Assembly (NCBI GenBank): GCA_916610825.1
Contig: OU744452.1
Span: 12,814,110 to 12,878,109, forward strand
Direction: 5' to 3'
Length of the DNA stretch: 64,000 bases
DNA from: Haliclystus octoradiatus
Lineage: Eukaryota; Cnidaria; Staurozoa; Stauromedusae; Haliclystidae
This document shows, piece after piece, positions 14,001 to 24,154 of this stretch (position 1 is its first letter; every line of letters starts with the position of its first letter). A program made the position numbers and the translations under genes. The notes under the pieces were generated by a model. The model was given only the letters and a program-made list of their open reading frames with translations. It was not told the DNA's origin and did not search any database.

Positions 14001-17000
14001 TTATTTAAGGTAAAATTACAATGGAAGATGACCCCAAGGCATGCTCTTTTCGAAACTTTATATTCACTTCTGCTAATTGCAGTGATGCAGCTGCATGTAA
14101 TTTTCATATATATATATATAGTAAGTTACTTATGGCGGATAATTATGTTTCGAGGTTTTTTGGCAGTCATTAGGAGAGAGATGGAATTGCGCCACGATGA
14201 GGTGTTTTTCAAGCCATTATTTGTATCCCGAATGATACTCTTACTGCATTTGTGTCATCTGCACATGGATTTAACAATACATATTACATCGAAGAAAAAA
14301 GAGTGTGACAGAGTAGTTATTTAGATTTGAGTTTCTATTATCCTACTTAACTTGTTTCATAAATGCAGTTCATCAACTTCAGAAACATAAACTTGATATA
14401 AAACATCTGAGTACAACGCATGGTAGTATATCAACGCATGGCAGTATACCAAAACTATGGAAGACAGCAATGGTATGTCCAATTTCCAATAAAGGAAGTC
14501 GATGTTCTCCTATAATAGCTATCCGACGAATTTCATTGACATGTATTCCCTGCAAGGTCATGGAGAAGTTAATAATAAATGAAATAATGGAATTTCCATT
14601 AAAAAGATCTCTGATCACTAACGAACAGTATGAATTTCTTTCAAGAAGATCAATCACTGCTCTATTATTACAAACATTAGATGAATAGACAAGCTATGCA
14701 AACAATTGTTTGCGAATTGATTGTATATATTTTGATTTTGCCAAGGCGTTTGACTCTGTTCCTCATTCAAAATTACTTCATAAGCTTCATTCATATGGAT
14801 TCCAACATGAGCTACTTCGGTGGATGTATCGATTGCTTCCTCTTTGGCCGCTCTCGATGTGTATTTATTGACAAATACCAATCTCTCTATACAGCGGTCA
14901 CCAGTGGTGTCCCTCAGGGTTCCGTACTTGGACCCCTATTATTTTCAATCTACATACATGATATTGTTGACTGCATTAAAGGAATCACTGGCATCAAATG
15001 TTTTATAGATGATACAAAACTTTATTATCCTCGTTCATCAGCTGAAAATTCCGATTTTATAGCTCTATTGATTGTTCTATTAACTGGGCATCCACATGGC
15101 AATTGAATATTGCACTTCACAAATGTGTTTCTGTTTTGTTTGGATATTTGAAGACTTCAGCTTTCTCGTACAGTCTGTCGGGTGTTCCATTGCCACATGA
15201 GAATTCTGTCCGTGATGTGGGCATCTATTTATCTTCTGATCTGAAGCCAAGTGTCCATTGTCAGTATATCATCTCTAAGGCACTTAGGCGATCGTACTGC
15301 TTATTGAAAACGTTCTTATCAAATGAAACACTAATGCTCAATAAAGCATACTGCGTTTATATCCGTCCACTTCTTGAGTCGTGCTCACCAACATGGAATC
15401 CTTGGCTTATTAAAGATATTAATCTTGTTGACTCCGTGCAACGCTATGTAACAATGAGTATATGTAGACGTGCTCAGATCAAGTACACTAGCTACAAAGA
15501 CAGACTTAAGATACTTGGTCTAAAGTCGTTGGAAGATCGCCGACTAGTATTTGATATATGCATGACATTTAGAATAATTAATAAATTAATTGACATTAGT
15601 TCTGACAGTTTATTCCGTTTTGCAGTAAATAAAGACCCAATTCGCGGTCACAGCCAAAGATTAATGGCAGTAGATAAGGTCAATTATGACTTCAGAAGAT
15701 TTTAGTTTTCAAATAGAGTTATAAATCCCTGGAAGTCTCTACCAGAAGAAATAGTAAATGCTTGCAGTTTAAATAGTTTTAAATTACAGTTATCGCAAAT
15801 AGACCTCTCAAAATTATGTAATGTTTCTAATTTCTTTTGTAATTCAATCAGTGGTTGTAAGTTATATATTTAGCCATAACTTTACCTTCCACAATAGTCC
15901 AGTCAATCTAGATCGAAAAAACACGGAACCCAGGACAAATTGCAACACAAGCTTTTTTTACAGATTGTAGAACAGAATTTAACGCTTAACAACATACTGA
16001 AAATCGAGAAAAATCGAGGTGGCGGAACATTACTTTATTTGCATTTAAAGTCACAAATTATTAACCCTTTCTAAAACGCCATTATGCCTTCATCTAAACG
16101 TCTGCGCACAGGCTGAGCGCGACATGTTTTCGGAAAACTGTCAAATTTTGATCGAAAGACAATACAACAAGATGGTAGACATCGTTCGCGTATCATTCAG
16201 GTTTGCGTATGATTTTTTATGGTTTAATGGTGAAATGGTACACTTTCCTCCTAATTTTGGTACTCAAAGATATTTGATTCGAAGAAACTCTCTCACGATT
16301 TAATTCATAATGGAATGTTATCAGTTCGAAAAGTCTCCCAGTGTTATGAGGAAAACGAAGGATAGAATGACAGGCATTATCAAGGACAAGGTTCAAAGCA
16401 AAAATCTGTAGATATTCAATAGGGCCTAACACTTATTGTATTGGCTTTCCATTTTCCAAAATCAAGGTCAGTATTTTAATTAAAAGTAAGTGAAACATAT
16501 TTTTAATGAATTATATTCAATTATTCTAATGTTTGTTCGATATGTAGCATGATCATGAATTCATGATGTGAAAATAATAATGATCATGAGGATTCAGTTC
16601 TCAGTTGTTTGTTAAGACATAGTGGTTTAGACAGGATGCAAGACTCCCAGATATTTGGATGTAAATGCATGTACAATTGCCAATTCCTATGGGCTCTGCT
16701 GTAACAGTATTACACATGATAGCATCAATTCTGCTGAGTGATCCAAATCAGGACCAATAACATTTGTTGGCCTATTATCTCTATTTCTGACATAGTTTGG
16801 CAGCATATTAATGCACCCCGTATAACAGTGCACACAACTGTTGGCCCCCTATATGCCATGGCAATAACGTATTTACGGACTCAATCTGTACAATTTCACG
16901 CATAGCATAATGAAAGTTTCAAATTTCATGCATTCAAACGAAAGAGCTTTCTTGAAATTGATTCAATTCAGACCTATCTGCTTTTAAATCGTATTATTAA

Positions 17001-20000
17001 TATTTAGCTGAACATGCAAAGTTTGAATGGTGAACAAGGTGTTTGCAAATAATAAAAATTTTGCATGATAAAAATAGGAAAACAGGGTTGAAGTCTTAAA
17101 ATAGGGTCTGGAGATTCACCCCCTTGAGAACTTTATGAATTCTGGCGTCCCAAATAGGGAATTTTGCAATGATTTTATCTGAAATATTCTGTAAAACTTC
17201 ATGTTTTTGTTTTTATATAACGCAAAAATCATCGATAACGCAATAACGTAGATAAGAATGCCTTTTCACAATTTCACAGACAAAATTTAGGGCAATAACA
17301 CGTCCTGATGAGCCGTAAAAGGCCCCAACTGTTGCTCAACCCCTAATTTACAAACATTGCATGTCTGGTATCGTGCAACCTAGATATCTTTTGAGCAATT
17401 GAGGATGTTCTTGTTATCTTCTGTGGACCCCTAGACCACACATGTTAATTATCGCAACAATGGTTGAATGTCTCTTCAATCTAATTTGAATGGTTTTATT
17501 AGAAATATACATCCATTGTATTCAACATCTATGTTATTTTATAATCATAGATAAAGTTTATGATGGTGAAAGTTATGGACTCTTGGACCACACCTATTAT
17601 ACTACTGAGGGTGATGAGATGTAACTATAATGCCTATGAGATGGTCTACTTGATTTATATATATATATATTCTATGCAACCTAGATATGATTTTATGATG
17701 TCAGAAATGTTCCTGTTCTTGATATGTGACTCTTGGACCACACCTATTATATCACTGAGGGTGATAAGATGTACCTGTAATGCCTATGGGATAGTTTACT
17801 TGAATTATATATACATTCTATGTAACGTAGATATCGTTTTATGATGTCAGAAATGTTCCTGTTCTTGATATTGGACTCTTGGACCACACCTATTATACTA
17901 CTGAGGGTGATAAGATGTATCTAATATGCATATGGGATGGTCTACTCGATTTATATTTATATTCTATACAACCTAGATAGGATTTTATGATGTCAGAAAT
18001 GTTCCTGTTCTTGATATTGGACTCTTGGACCACACCTATTATACTACTGAGGGTGATTAGATGTACCTGTCATGCCTATGGGATGGTCTACTCGATTTAT
18101 ATTTATATTCTATACAACCTAGATAGGATTTTATGATGTCAGAAATGTTCCTGTTCTTGATACTGTACTCTTGGACCACACCTATTATACTACTGAGGGT
18201 GATTAGATGTATCTATAATGCATATGGGATGGTCTACTCGATTTATATATATATTCTATGCAACCTAGATATGATTTTATGATGTCAGAAATGTTCCTGT
18301 TATTGGTATTGGACTCTTCGACCTCACCTATTATACTACGGAGGGTGATTAGATGTACCTGTCATGCCTATGGGATGGTGTACTCGATTTATATTTATAT
18401 TCTATACAACCTAGATAGGATTTTATGATGTCAGAAATGTTCCTGTTCTTGATATTGGACTCTTGGACCACACCTATTATACTACTGAGGGTGATTAGAT
18501 GTATCTAATATGCATATGGGATGGTCTACTCGATTTATATTTATATTCTATACAACCTAGATAGGATTTTATGATGTCAGAAATGTTCCTGTTCTTGATA
18601 TTGTACTCTTGGACCACACCTATTATACTACTGAGGGTGATTAGATGTATCTATAATGCATATGGGATGGTCTACTCGATTTATATATATATTCTATGCA
18701 ACCTAGATATAATTTTATGATGTCAGAAATGTTTCTGTTATTGGTATTGGACTCTTGGACCTCACCTATTATACTACTGAGGTGATTAGATGTACCTGTC
18801 ATGCCTATGGGATGGTGTACTCGATTTATATTTATATTCTATACAACCTAGATAGGATTTTATGATGTCAGAAATGTTCCTGTTCTTGATATTGGACTCT
18901 TGGACCACACCTATTATACTACTGAGGGTGATTAGATGTATCTATAATGCATATGGGATGGTCTACTCGATTTATATATATATTCTATGCAACCTAGATA
19001 TGATTTTATGATGTCAGAAATGTTCCTGTTATTGGTACTGGACTCTTGGACCTCACCTATTATACTACTGAGGGTGATTAGATGTACCTGTCATGCCTAT
19101 GGGATGGTCTACTCGGTTTATATTTATATTCTATACAACCTAGATAGGATTTTATGATATCAGAAATTTCCCTGTTCTTGATATTGGACTCTTGGACCAC
19201 ACCTATTATACTACTGAGGGTGATTAGATGTATCTATAATGCATATGGGATGGTCTACTCGATTTATATATATATTCTATGCAACCTAGATATGATTTTA
19301 TGATGTCAGAAATGTTCCTGTTATTGGTATTGGACTCTTCGACCTCACCTATTATACTACTGAGGGTGATTAGATGTACCTGTCATGCCTATGGGATGGT
19401 CTACTCGATTTATATTTATATTCTATACAACCTAGATATGATTTTATGATGTCCGAAATGTTCCTGTTATTGGTATTGGACTCTTGGACCACACCTATTA
19501 TACTACTGAGAGGGTTAGATGTATCTGTGATGCCTATGGGATGGATTTATATATACATTCTATCTAACCTAGATATGATTTTATGATGTCAGAAATGTTC
19601 CTGTTATTGGTATTGGACTCTTGGACCATACCCATTTCACTACTGAGGGTGATTAGACGCATCCTTATTTTGTACGGGATGGTCTGCTTGATTTATATAT
19701 GATTTATTTTGATTTTGCTGATTTGAATAGAATTTAATATTTTAATATTTGCCTGGTAGTTAATTAATATAATCGTTAGGTACATCGATTTGCCCCTATT
19801 TCAAGGAGCTAATGCGTGTTCTTATGCCTAGCATCTTTTAATGCGCATTTTATCTAGCGTTATTGGTGATAGTACAGTAAAAGTACAGTAAATTCCCTAA
19901 TATAATTTTTAGCCTCGTTATGGTTTTTCTGTTATAATGATCAACTTATGATTTTTTTTTTTTGAATCATATTGTGTCACTGAGTGTGTTCTTCTTGATT

Positions 20001-21375
20001 GCGTACATTCTCTTATTTTTTGAAATATCGCTCAGTTTTAAGCCCTAAATGACACAGCCTCGCTTTCATGCCGACCGTAACTAATTTCTATAAAATTGAG
20101 CACCTTCCGCCACTTCGATTTTTCTCGATTTTTGATATGTTGTTCAGCATAAAATTCTACCCTATCTTCCATAAAAAAAGCTTGTGTTGCAATTTGTCCT
20201 TGGTCAAATTTTAGATTGACTGGACTACAATGGCTTTGCATAAATGCTACTAAATTTGAAAAATGGCAGCCAGTAATCGCCAAATTTTAAACTCATTTGT
20301 AAATAGTGTCAATATATTTTATTGATCTTTAACACGGAGTACAAATTTAAATTCACAAACAAACAAACAAACTGAAGAACATTCCAAGGCTCAATGCGTG
20401 AGATTTTAGGCAATTATTGAATGAGGCTGCGCGTAATATTCAGAATGATTGAGATTGAGGTCGAAGGTATCTGCCACTTTGCGGACATGAATGGTGGAAA
20501 GGTGCATTTGTTGTTGATATTGATGATGGACCTATCTGATCTATATCATAGGGTTTGACCGTCTAAGGAGCAACCGCCGAGTTACAGCAAGATGGCCAGA
20601 CTGTAATGGCAGAACAGGATTCGAAGATTACTTTGAGTTCAATAACTCTAATGAATATATTCAAATATTCGCTTGCGTGGCTGTTTTGTTATTGATCATA
20701 TTTTGTAGGCTGCTTTGAGACATAGCCCGAGTGGCGGGAAAGTTCAATCCTTGTGGATGTTGATAATGGGTCTATGTGAGCCTTATGACCTGTATGGCCT
20801 GTTTTTATAGGGTTTGACCGCTTGAGGAGCAACCATAAAGTTAGATAAACTCCAAGGGAGCAACACATTAAATAAAAGCAGAATGAAAGTACTCCATATG
20901 CCGTTATGCAGAAAATAAAATAAAATTGTTAAAATTGTTAAAATTAAAAAAAACTCATTTTCATTCATTCATTCATTCATTCATTCATTCATTCATTCAT
21001 TCATTCATTCATTCATCCGTTCATTTATTCATTCATTCATTCATTCATTCATTCATTCATTCATTCATTCATTCATTCATTCATCCATTCATTTATTCAT
21101 TCATTCATCCGTTCATTCATCATTCATTCATTCATTCATTCATTCATTCATTCATTCATTCATTCATTCATTCATTCATTCATTCATTCCCTTCAACGAG
21201 CAAACGCCTCGTTTTCGTATTCACAATCCCAATTTGGACCTTTGTTCATCTTTCAAATTCTAGATATGCTGCCATCAGGCTTGATGAATATTTTCGACGT
21301 AAACAAGAATTTCTTGGATTATCTGATACAGAAAATGGGACCAATGAAACACAGCATCATCAACCAAAGAAATAA
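5421..21375 (+). CDS. ETNK1: Ethanolamine kinase, complete seven-exon gene (377 aa)
   Basis: The product phosphorylates ethanolamine with ATP, the first cytosolic step of the CDP-ethanolamine (Kennedy) pathway to phosphatidylethanolamine. I joined exons 5421-5980, 7286-7428, 7915-7998, 8834-8926, 10183-10250, 12579-12652 and 21264-21375. All borders are GT-AG and the total is 1,134 nt (378 codons with stop). Family marks in order: an N-lobe stretch with GISNKL (51-56) and VLVRIYG (72-78); LYCTFENGFCYGF (107-119); the Brenner-type catalytic motif HNDLLCAN (220-227, Asp222); the metal-binding LIDYEYGYPNY (239-249, Asp241); DIGNHFAEFAG; then a C-terminal NQFAL / WGIWALFQSHYSEIDFDF stretch diagnostic of ethanolamine rather than choline kinases. 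Length is typical. The ATG at 5421 is chosen because it has AAA at -3 to -1 and opens the family-like N-terminus. Invertebrates usually have one ETNK1/ETNK2 co-orthologue, so the symbol marks the family rather than strict orthology. Confidence 0.93.
5981..7285. other. Kinase intron 1
   Basis: A 1,305-base intron, GTAAGT to TTTCAG. No internal gene is seen. It contains a short (GTTT)n run near 6,990-7,008. A segment around 7,080-7,140 with ATTGACCACTATATACAGGT recurs in intron 3 near 8,285-8,305, so a small dispersed repeat is present in both. Confidence 0.7.
7286..7428 (+). CDS. ETNK1: Ethanolamine kinase exon 2 (aa 187-234)
   Basis: The acceptor is AATTTCAG|ATTTG and the donor AAAG|GTTTGT. 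It carries the catalytic loop VVFCHNDLLCANFIYDD, in which His220, Asp222 and Asn227 match the conserved HNDxxxxN of the choline/ethanolamine kinase family. The incoming phase completes the split Gln codon and the outgoing phase leaves one base. Confidence 0.92.
7915..7998 (+). CDS. ETNK1: Ethanolamine kinase exon 3 (aa 235-262)
   Basis: Bounded by TATTTCAG|ATAAA and GCTG|GTAAGT. Encodes LIDYEYGYPNYAASDIGNHF, the second catalytic motif, in which Asp241 is the expected Mg-coordinating residue and Asn248 and the DIGN block are family-conserved. Intron 2 (7429-7914, 486 bases) and intron 3 (7999-8833, 835 bases) flank it and hold no gene. Confidence 0.92.
8834..8926 (+). CDS. ETNK1: Ethanolamine kinase exon 4 (aa 263-293)
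   Basis: The acceptor is TTCTGTAG|GTGTTG and the donor CAATG|GTATTA. Encodes a VDPTDYSLYP block and QLQWLRIYLKEY, matching the helix after the kinase core that is typical of ethanolamine kinases. The donor lacks the usual G at +5, but the phase and family alignment support it over the later candidate at 8935. Confidence 0.88.
9091..9360. repeat. MITE-like inverted-repeat element in kinase intron 4
   Basis: The arm at 9091-9163 (with GTAGGTAAGTTATGG) pairs with the reverse complement of 9284-9360 (CCATAACTTACCTAC) over about 73 bp with scattered mismatches. The interior of about 120 bp is AT-rich and noncoding. Arms this long with little between them fit a non-autonomous DNA transposon. Confidence 0.65.
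9440..9685 (-). mobile_element. LINE ORF2 fragment (3' part of the RT region)
   Basis: On the minus strand an open frame contains LSEWQLHDALQKCSSISFG, then a segment with NREVGVTVTSDLIFSKHF and ANSRSYLF. This is the W-x-L...K-C...F-G...LGV-x-x-x-x-x-L-x-F-S-x-H pattern found just after the reverse-transcriptase fingers and palm of CR1/Jockey-type non-LTR retrotransposons. Only about 80 codons survive, with no RT catalytic motif. It lies antisense to the host gene. Confidence 0.65.
10183..10250 (+). CDS. ETNK1: Ethanolamine kinase exon 5 (aa 294-316)
   Basis: The acceptor is CTGTTTAG|GTGGT and the donor GCTTTG|GTAAGT. Encodes EVTEKRVGEWYILVNQFAL; the NQFAL block is strongly conserved in ethanolamine kinases. 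It ends exactly on a codon boundary. Confidence 0.92.
10450..10705 (+). repeat. Dispersed repeat (about 250 bp), copy 1
   Basis: This block closely matches 59,481-59,750 in the same orientation. Shared landmarks are TAGTAGTAGTA at the start, ATAGGAATGTGCCGT, CATATTTGCTACACAA, ACAATTCACGATACAAA and TGCAGCGGTTGAGG, ending in ACGTCTTTGATCT. Both copies begin with an AGT tract. The size and tract suggest a SINE or short non-autonomous element. I see no clear tRNA A/B boxes. Confidence 0.7.
10957..11020 (+). repeat. (AGT)n microsatellite
   Basis: About 21 uninterrupted AGT triplets, inside kinase intron 5. It is likely length-polymorphic. Confidence 0.95.
11990..12480 (+). repeat. Degenerate tandem repeat, about three copies
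   Basis: Three imperfect copies of a 150-180 bp unit. Each runs through a TATGYGGACAAG-type start, TGTGTATATTCTT, TTTCAAGCAAAAA, TTGTCTTGTTT, TAGGCTATTT or TAGGTTATTT, and GAATTTTTCRAGTCAAAATA. A single further copy lies at 63,560-63,660. The short open frames here arise from the repeat and are not genes. Confidence 0.65.
12579..12652 (+). CDS. ETNK1: Ethanolamine kinase exon 6 (aa 317-340)
   Basis: The acceptor is CTCTTCCAG|GTTGCC and the donor TTAGG|GTAAGT. Encodes HLWWGIWALFQSHYSEIDFD, the most recognisable C-terminal block of ethanolamine kinases. It leaves two bases that make a split Gly codon with exon 7. Confidence 0.92.
14345..15870 (+). pseudogene. Broken non-LTR retrotransposon (LINE) reverse transcriptase
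   Basis: Successive frames give the RT domain of a CR1/Jockey-like LINE. The order is IPKLWKTAMVCPI and ISLTCIPCKVMEKL (about 14,445-14,570), FDFAKAFDSVPHSKLLHKL (about 14,730-14,790, motif A), SGVPQGSVLGPLLFSIYI (about 14,905-14,960), then FIDD at about 15,001-15,012 where active elements have (F/Y)ADD. A 3' region (15,103-15,705) has RDVGIYLSSDLKP, KAYCVYIRPLLESCSPTWNP and LKILGLKSLEDRR. Frameshifts separate the first blocks. An in-frame stop at 15,703-15,705 interrupts the C-terminus, which continues with FSNRVINPWKSLPEEIV. It lies in sense orientation inside kinase intron 6 and is 5'-truncated: no endonuclease domain was seen. Confidence 0.85.
17390..19700 (+). repeat. Minisatellite, about 15 copies of a 146-bp unit
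   Basis: The phrase GGACTCTTGGACC (or a one-base variant) recurs about every 146 bases from 17,577 to 19,617. Each copy includes CACCTATTATACTACTGAGG, GGGATGGTCTACTCGATTTA, a TA-rich run, CAACCTAGATA and TTATGATGTCAGAAATGTT. A strongly diverged leading copy starts near 17,390. Two unit subtypes partly alternate: CTATAATGCATATGGG with TATATATATTCT, and CTGTCATGCCTATGGG with TATTTATATTCT. This suggests a two-unit (about 292-bp) higher-order period. Short open frames across it are incidental. Confidence 0.9.
20046..20270 (+). repeat. Dispersed repeat, copy 2
   Basis: Diverged partner of 1,542-1,750, sharing GATATGTTGTTCAGC and the following AAATTCTACC...AAAAAGCTTGTGTTGCAATTTG stretch. It also begins with CCTCGCTTTCATG, as found near 918. 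Confidence 0.5.
20955..21189 (+). repeat. (TTCA)n microsatellite
   Basis: About 58 tetramers with a few interruptions (ATCC, GTTC, TTTA). A four-base unit without stops is open in every frame, which yields a spurious Phe-Ile-His-Ser open frame running into the last kinase exon. The true exon starts at 21,264 after TTCTAG. Confidence 0.95.
21264..21375 (+). CDS. ETNK1: Ethanolamine kinase exon 7 (aa 341-377 and stop)
   Basis: The acceptor TCAAATTCTAG|ATATGC completes the split Gly to give GYAAIRLDEYFRRKQEFL, which corresponds to the family's GYAxxRFxxYxxxK end. A hydrophilic tail (GTNETQHHQPKK) and TAA follow at 21,373-21,375. Confidence 0.92.
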
Positions 21376-21384
21376 TTAAATTTG

Positions 21385-21390
21385 AATAAA
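21385..21390 (+). promoter_or_regulatory. Polyadenylation signal AATAAA (kinase gene)
   Basis: A canonical AATAAA lies 10 bases after the kinase stop codon, which would give a very short 3' UTR. Another AATAAA begins near 22,354. Both are candidates without transcript data. Confidence 0.55.
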
Positions 21391-23039
21391 TATCATTTCA
21401 TTATAACTATAACTAAAGATTCAATAGATTCATAAAATATAAATATATAAACATTTCCAAGGATGGGAGTATATATTAGGTGTCTTCTCTCTGTGCTATA
21501 TAATTTTGTGCATATTAAGTATGTGTCCTCTCTTTTCTGTACTCCATAATGACTCCATATAAAACCTGAGGGGGTTCTATACATTTGAAAAAGTTAAACG
21601 GCAAAAGCAATTGTAACTAGTTACTTTTGAATTAAAAGTAATTTGTAATTTTCAAAAGTTACTTTTTCAAAAAAGTAACATCTAAAATTATATAACTAGT
21701 TACTTTTTGAAAAGTAGCTTCCCCGAACATTTCACATATTCTGTAACAAAATTCCATGTTTTCATCATATGCATATCATGCCATGAATTCAAGATTTCAT
21801 GAAAAAATCTTTAAACACCGAAACACCGAATAGAAAACGTTCAAATCCTTTATGAAATTAAATTTACGGTAATAAACATGGGTAAATTTTGTCATTTTGA
21901 ATGGGTTTTTGGATTTTTCTGTCAAATCTTGAATTTATAATCCAGTTCAATATTCAACTTGCAAAACAAAGTTTGTGATAGCCAACAATCATATCATGAC
22001 TCCTCCCCTCAAATTAATCAACTGGATGTAATTTCTATTTTTCACATGGATCATTAATGTAGTCATGGTGGTCTACGATCGATAAACCCACATTGTGACG
22101 CTATATTGTGGCGTAAGTGATGTAACACCCGATGTTTTATATACGAGAACATTCAATCGTGGACCTCCATAACTACTACTATACAAATGCTTGTATCGAA
22201 TCAAACCCAAACCATGGCTACTCTCATTTTCTCTATACACCCTCATTCCACCTACTTGAACTCTGCCTTTTTTCTCTCACGACCAGATATCATTTACATT
22301 CCTTATTATTTTTAATTTAAATTTAGTCCTGAAATGTAATATAAATGAAATAGAATAAATTGAAACATGTTACAACAAATTATATGTTTCTGATATTCAA
22401 AACTGACTGTTTTTATTTTCACTATTACTCTGAGATAGGAAAAACTAACATCTACTCTTGGATTCCTTTTGTTACCGTCCATGATATCATTGTATCAAAA
22501 CTTTCATATAGCGGTTAGCGCTTTGTGCATTTACCCGCAGTTGTCCTTTGAAATTTGTTTCACTCCGCTGAAGAGTTTATTCTAAAACGTATCCGCAACC
22601 AACCAAAATTTAAAAATCAAAATGTATCAGAATATCCTATAAATTGGCCGAACCTTGAGGCAATCACACCTCTTTTTGCTGCCCTGCATTCATTCAATAT
22701 TCGTTCTCTATTCGAAGTATTATCCGATGATGCTCCAGAAGTAATCAACATCGCAATCATATCTGGTGATTAACAGGATTGTGATGAAATGAATAATCTA
22801 TCACCAATTAAACGCTGAGGATAAATGACATAAATGAGAAAGTCTATATATGAACAACAAGAAAGCAGTTGATAATGTTTTATTTTCATCCATGTATCCT
22901 CAGATTGATGAAGGTTTTTTTAAAGGACACGTTTAAGCGTGTGTTATGTTATGATTATATTTGTGGCAGAGGTGTACAGGACCCGGAGTCAGGCAGGAGT
23001 CGGAGCCGGTGGCAAGGATGCAATTAGGGCCTGAAAAAA

Positions 23040-23320
23040 GTGAGGATCCTGGGATCCTACATCCTGAAAGGCTATAGAGAATATTCAGAAGAAAATTGAT
23101 AATTTTATGATTTATAGGCCAAACATCAACAAAAAATTCAGAAGAAAATTGATAATTTATGATTTATAGGTCAAACATCAACAAAAAATTCAGAAGAAAA
23201 TTGATTATTTATGATTTATAGGCCAAACCTGAACAAAAAATTCAGAAGAAATTGATAATTTTATGATTTATATGCCAAACAACAACAAAAAGTTCAGAAG
23301 AAAATGTTGAAATTAGTTAA
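23040..23320 (+). repeat. Short minisatellite, about four copies of a 57-60 bp unit
   Basis: The unit contains TTCAGAAGAAAATTGATAAT, TTTATGATTTATAGG and CCAAACATCAAC. Copies start near 23,090, 23,146, 23,206 and 23,263. A diverged relative with AGGATCCTAG and GATTTATGGG lies at 11,640-11,960 in kinase intron 5, so this is an internally amplified copy of a dispersed repeat. Confidence 0.8.
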
Positions 23321-23920
23321 AGATTCTTGAAGGCTGAACGTTTTGTCGGACACTGAATGTAATCCTTATAATTTCTTGATAAGCATTGGAAAGTTGAAAA
23401 TCATCTTGATATTCCAACATATAGCAGTTGGACTTGCTACTCACATGTCAGATTACGCTACTATATTTTGTACGTTTCTATTGATAAATTGATAGAATGG
23501 GTTGCTAAATTAATCCATTTTCGAACTTTTGGCAGGTGTTTGTCTGAAATATTTTGGAGCCTTGCTCGGAGTCAAATGCTTCTACACGAAAATTCTGACG
23601 CCGTACACTCTGATTTTTGGGTGTCTTTCAAGGCTGACGTTAGTTATATGACCTTAGTTATATTTTCGGTTAGGTCTAAATTGTTGAATATGGAAATCCA
23701 TTTGCATCGCAAGTGCTTTTGTTTCGTGGAATTACGAAATATCTCAAATGTTGGAATACGTTCGATGAGATTCCTTTTGGATCCTATATGTACGATATTT
23801 GCGAATATATATAAACAGCAAATTAAGTTTCTTGAGAAACATTTCAATATGAAAGACGGTGACAAACATTCCCAGATATAAATCGACGTTTTGGCTACGC
23901 TCTTGCCGTTTTCAATCCAC

Positions 23921-24154
23921 CAGAACCATCTATTTACGAAAGTTGTAACCCTCTTTCGTGTGCTGCTCCTGGCTCCCATTGGATAGATGGAGGTCCGTGA
24001 ACTAATGGACGCCATTTTCATCCCGTCAAAACCAGTCTCGCGAAATTTGAACAAAGTGCGCGAAAATACTACCATAAATTCCAAAACCTTTTTGTTCAAA
24101 AGCAAAACCTCGTTCCAAAGTTGCGTGCTCAACTCTTATAAATAGATGGCTCTA
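23921..24154. mobile_element. hAT-like non-autonomous element, 234 bp
   Basis: The left end CAGAACCATCTATTTACGAA and right end TTATAAATAGATGGCTCT are inverted copies of the family terminal repeat also seen in the 40-bp palindrome near 5.3 kb. The interior does not encode a transposase. The flanking 8 bp do not match, so the insertion is old or its ends are eroded. Confidence 0.7.

Larger units (their letters stand above)
12653..21263. other. Kinase intron 6 (8.6 kb)
   Basis: The largest intron of the gene, GTAAGT to TTCTAG. Contents in order: about 1.7 kb of featureless AT-rich DNA; a broken LINE (14,345-15,870); about 1.5 kb without recognisable content; a 146-bp-period minisatellite (17,390-19,700); a dispersed repeat (20,046-20,270); and a long TTCA microsatellite (20,955-21,189) ending only 75 bases before the acceptor. 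Confidence 0.75.

Noticed and set aside
14681..15106. Separate small genes within the LINE region
   Set aside because: Frames at 14,470-14,688, 14,681-15,106 and 15,103-15,705 are consecutive pieces of one frameshifted reverse transcriptase, not independent genes.
20926..21375. Open frame of 149 codons rich in FIHS leading into the last kinase exon
   Set aside because: A pure tetranucleotide microsatellite is open in all frames. The acceptor TTCTAG at 21,258-21,263 and the family alignment place the true exon start at 21,264.
23468..24132. Overlapping open frames of 137 (plus strand) and 162 (minus strand) codons
   Set aside because: They overlap each other, run into the hAT-like element at 23,921-24,154 and show no conserved motif.
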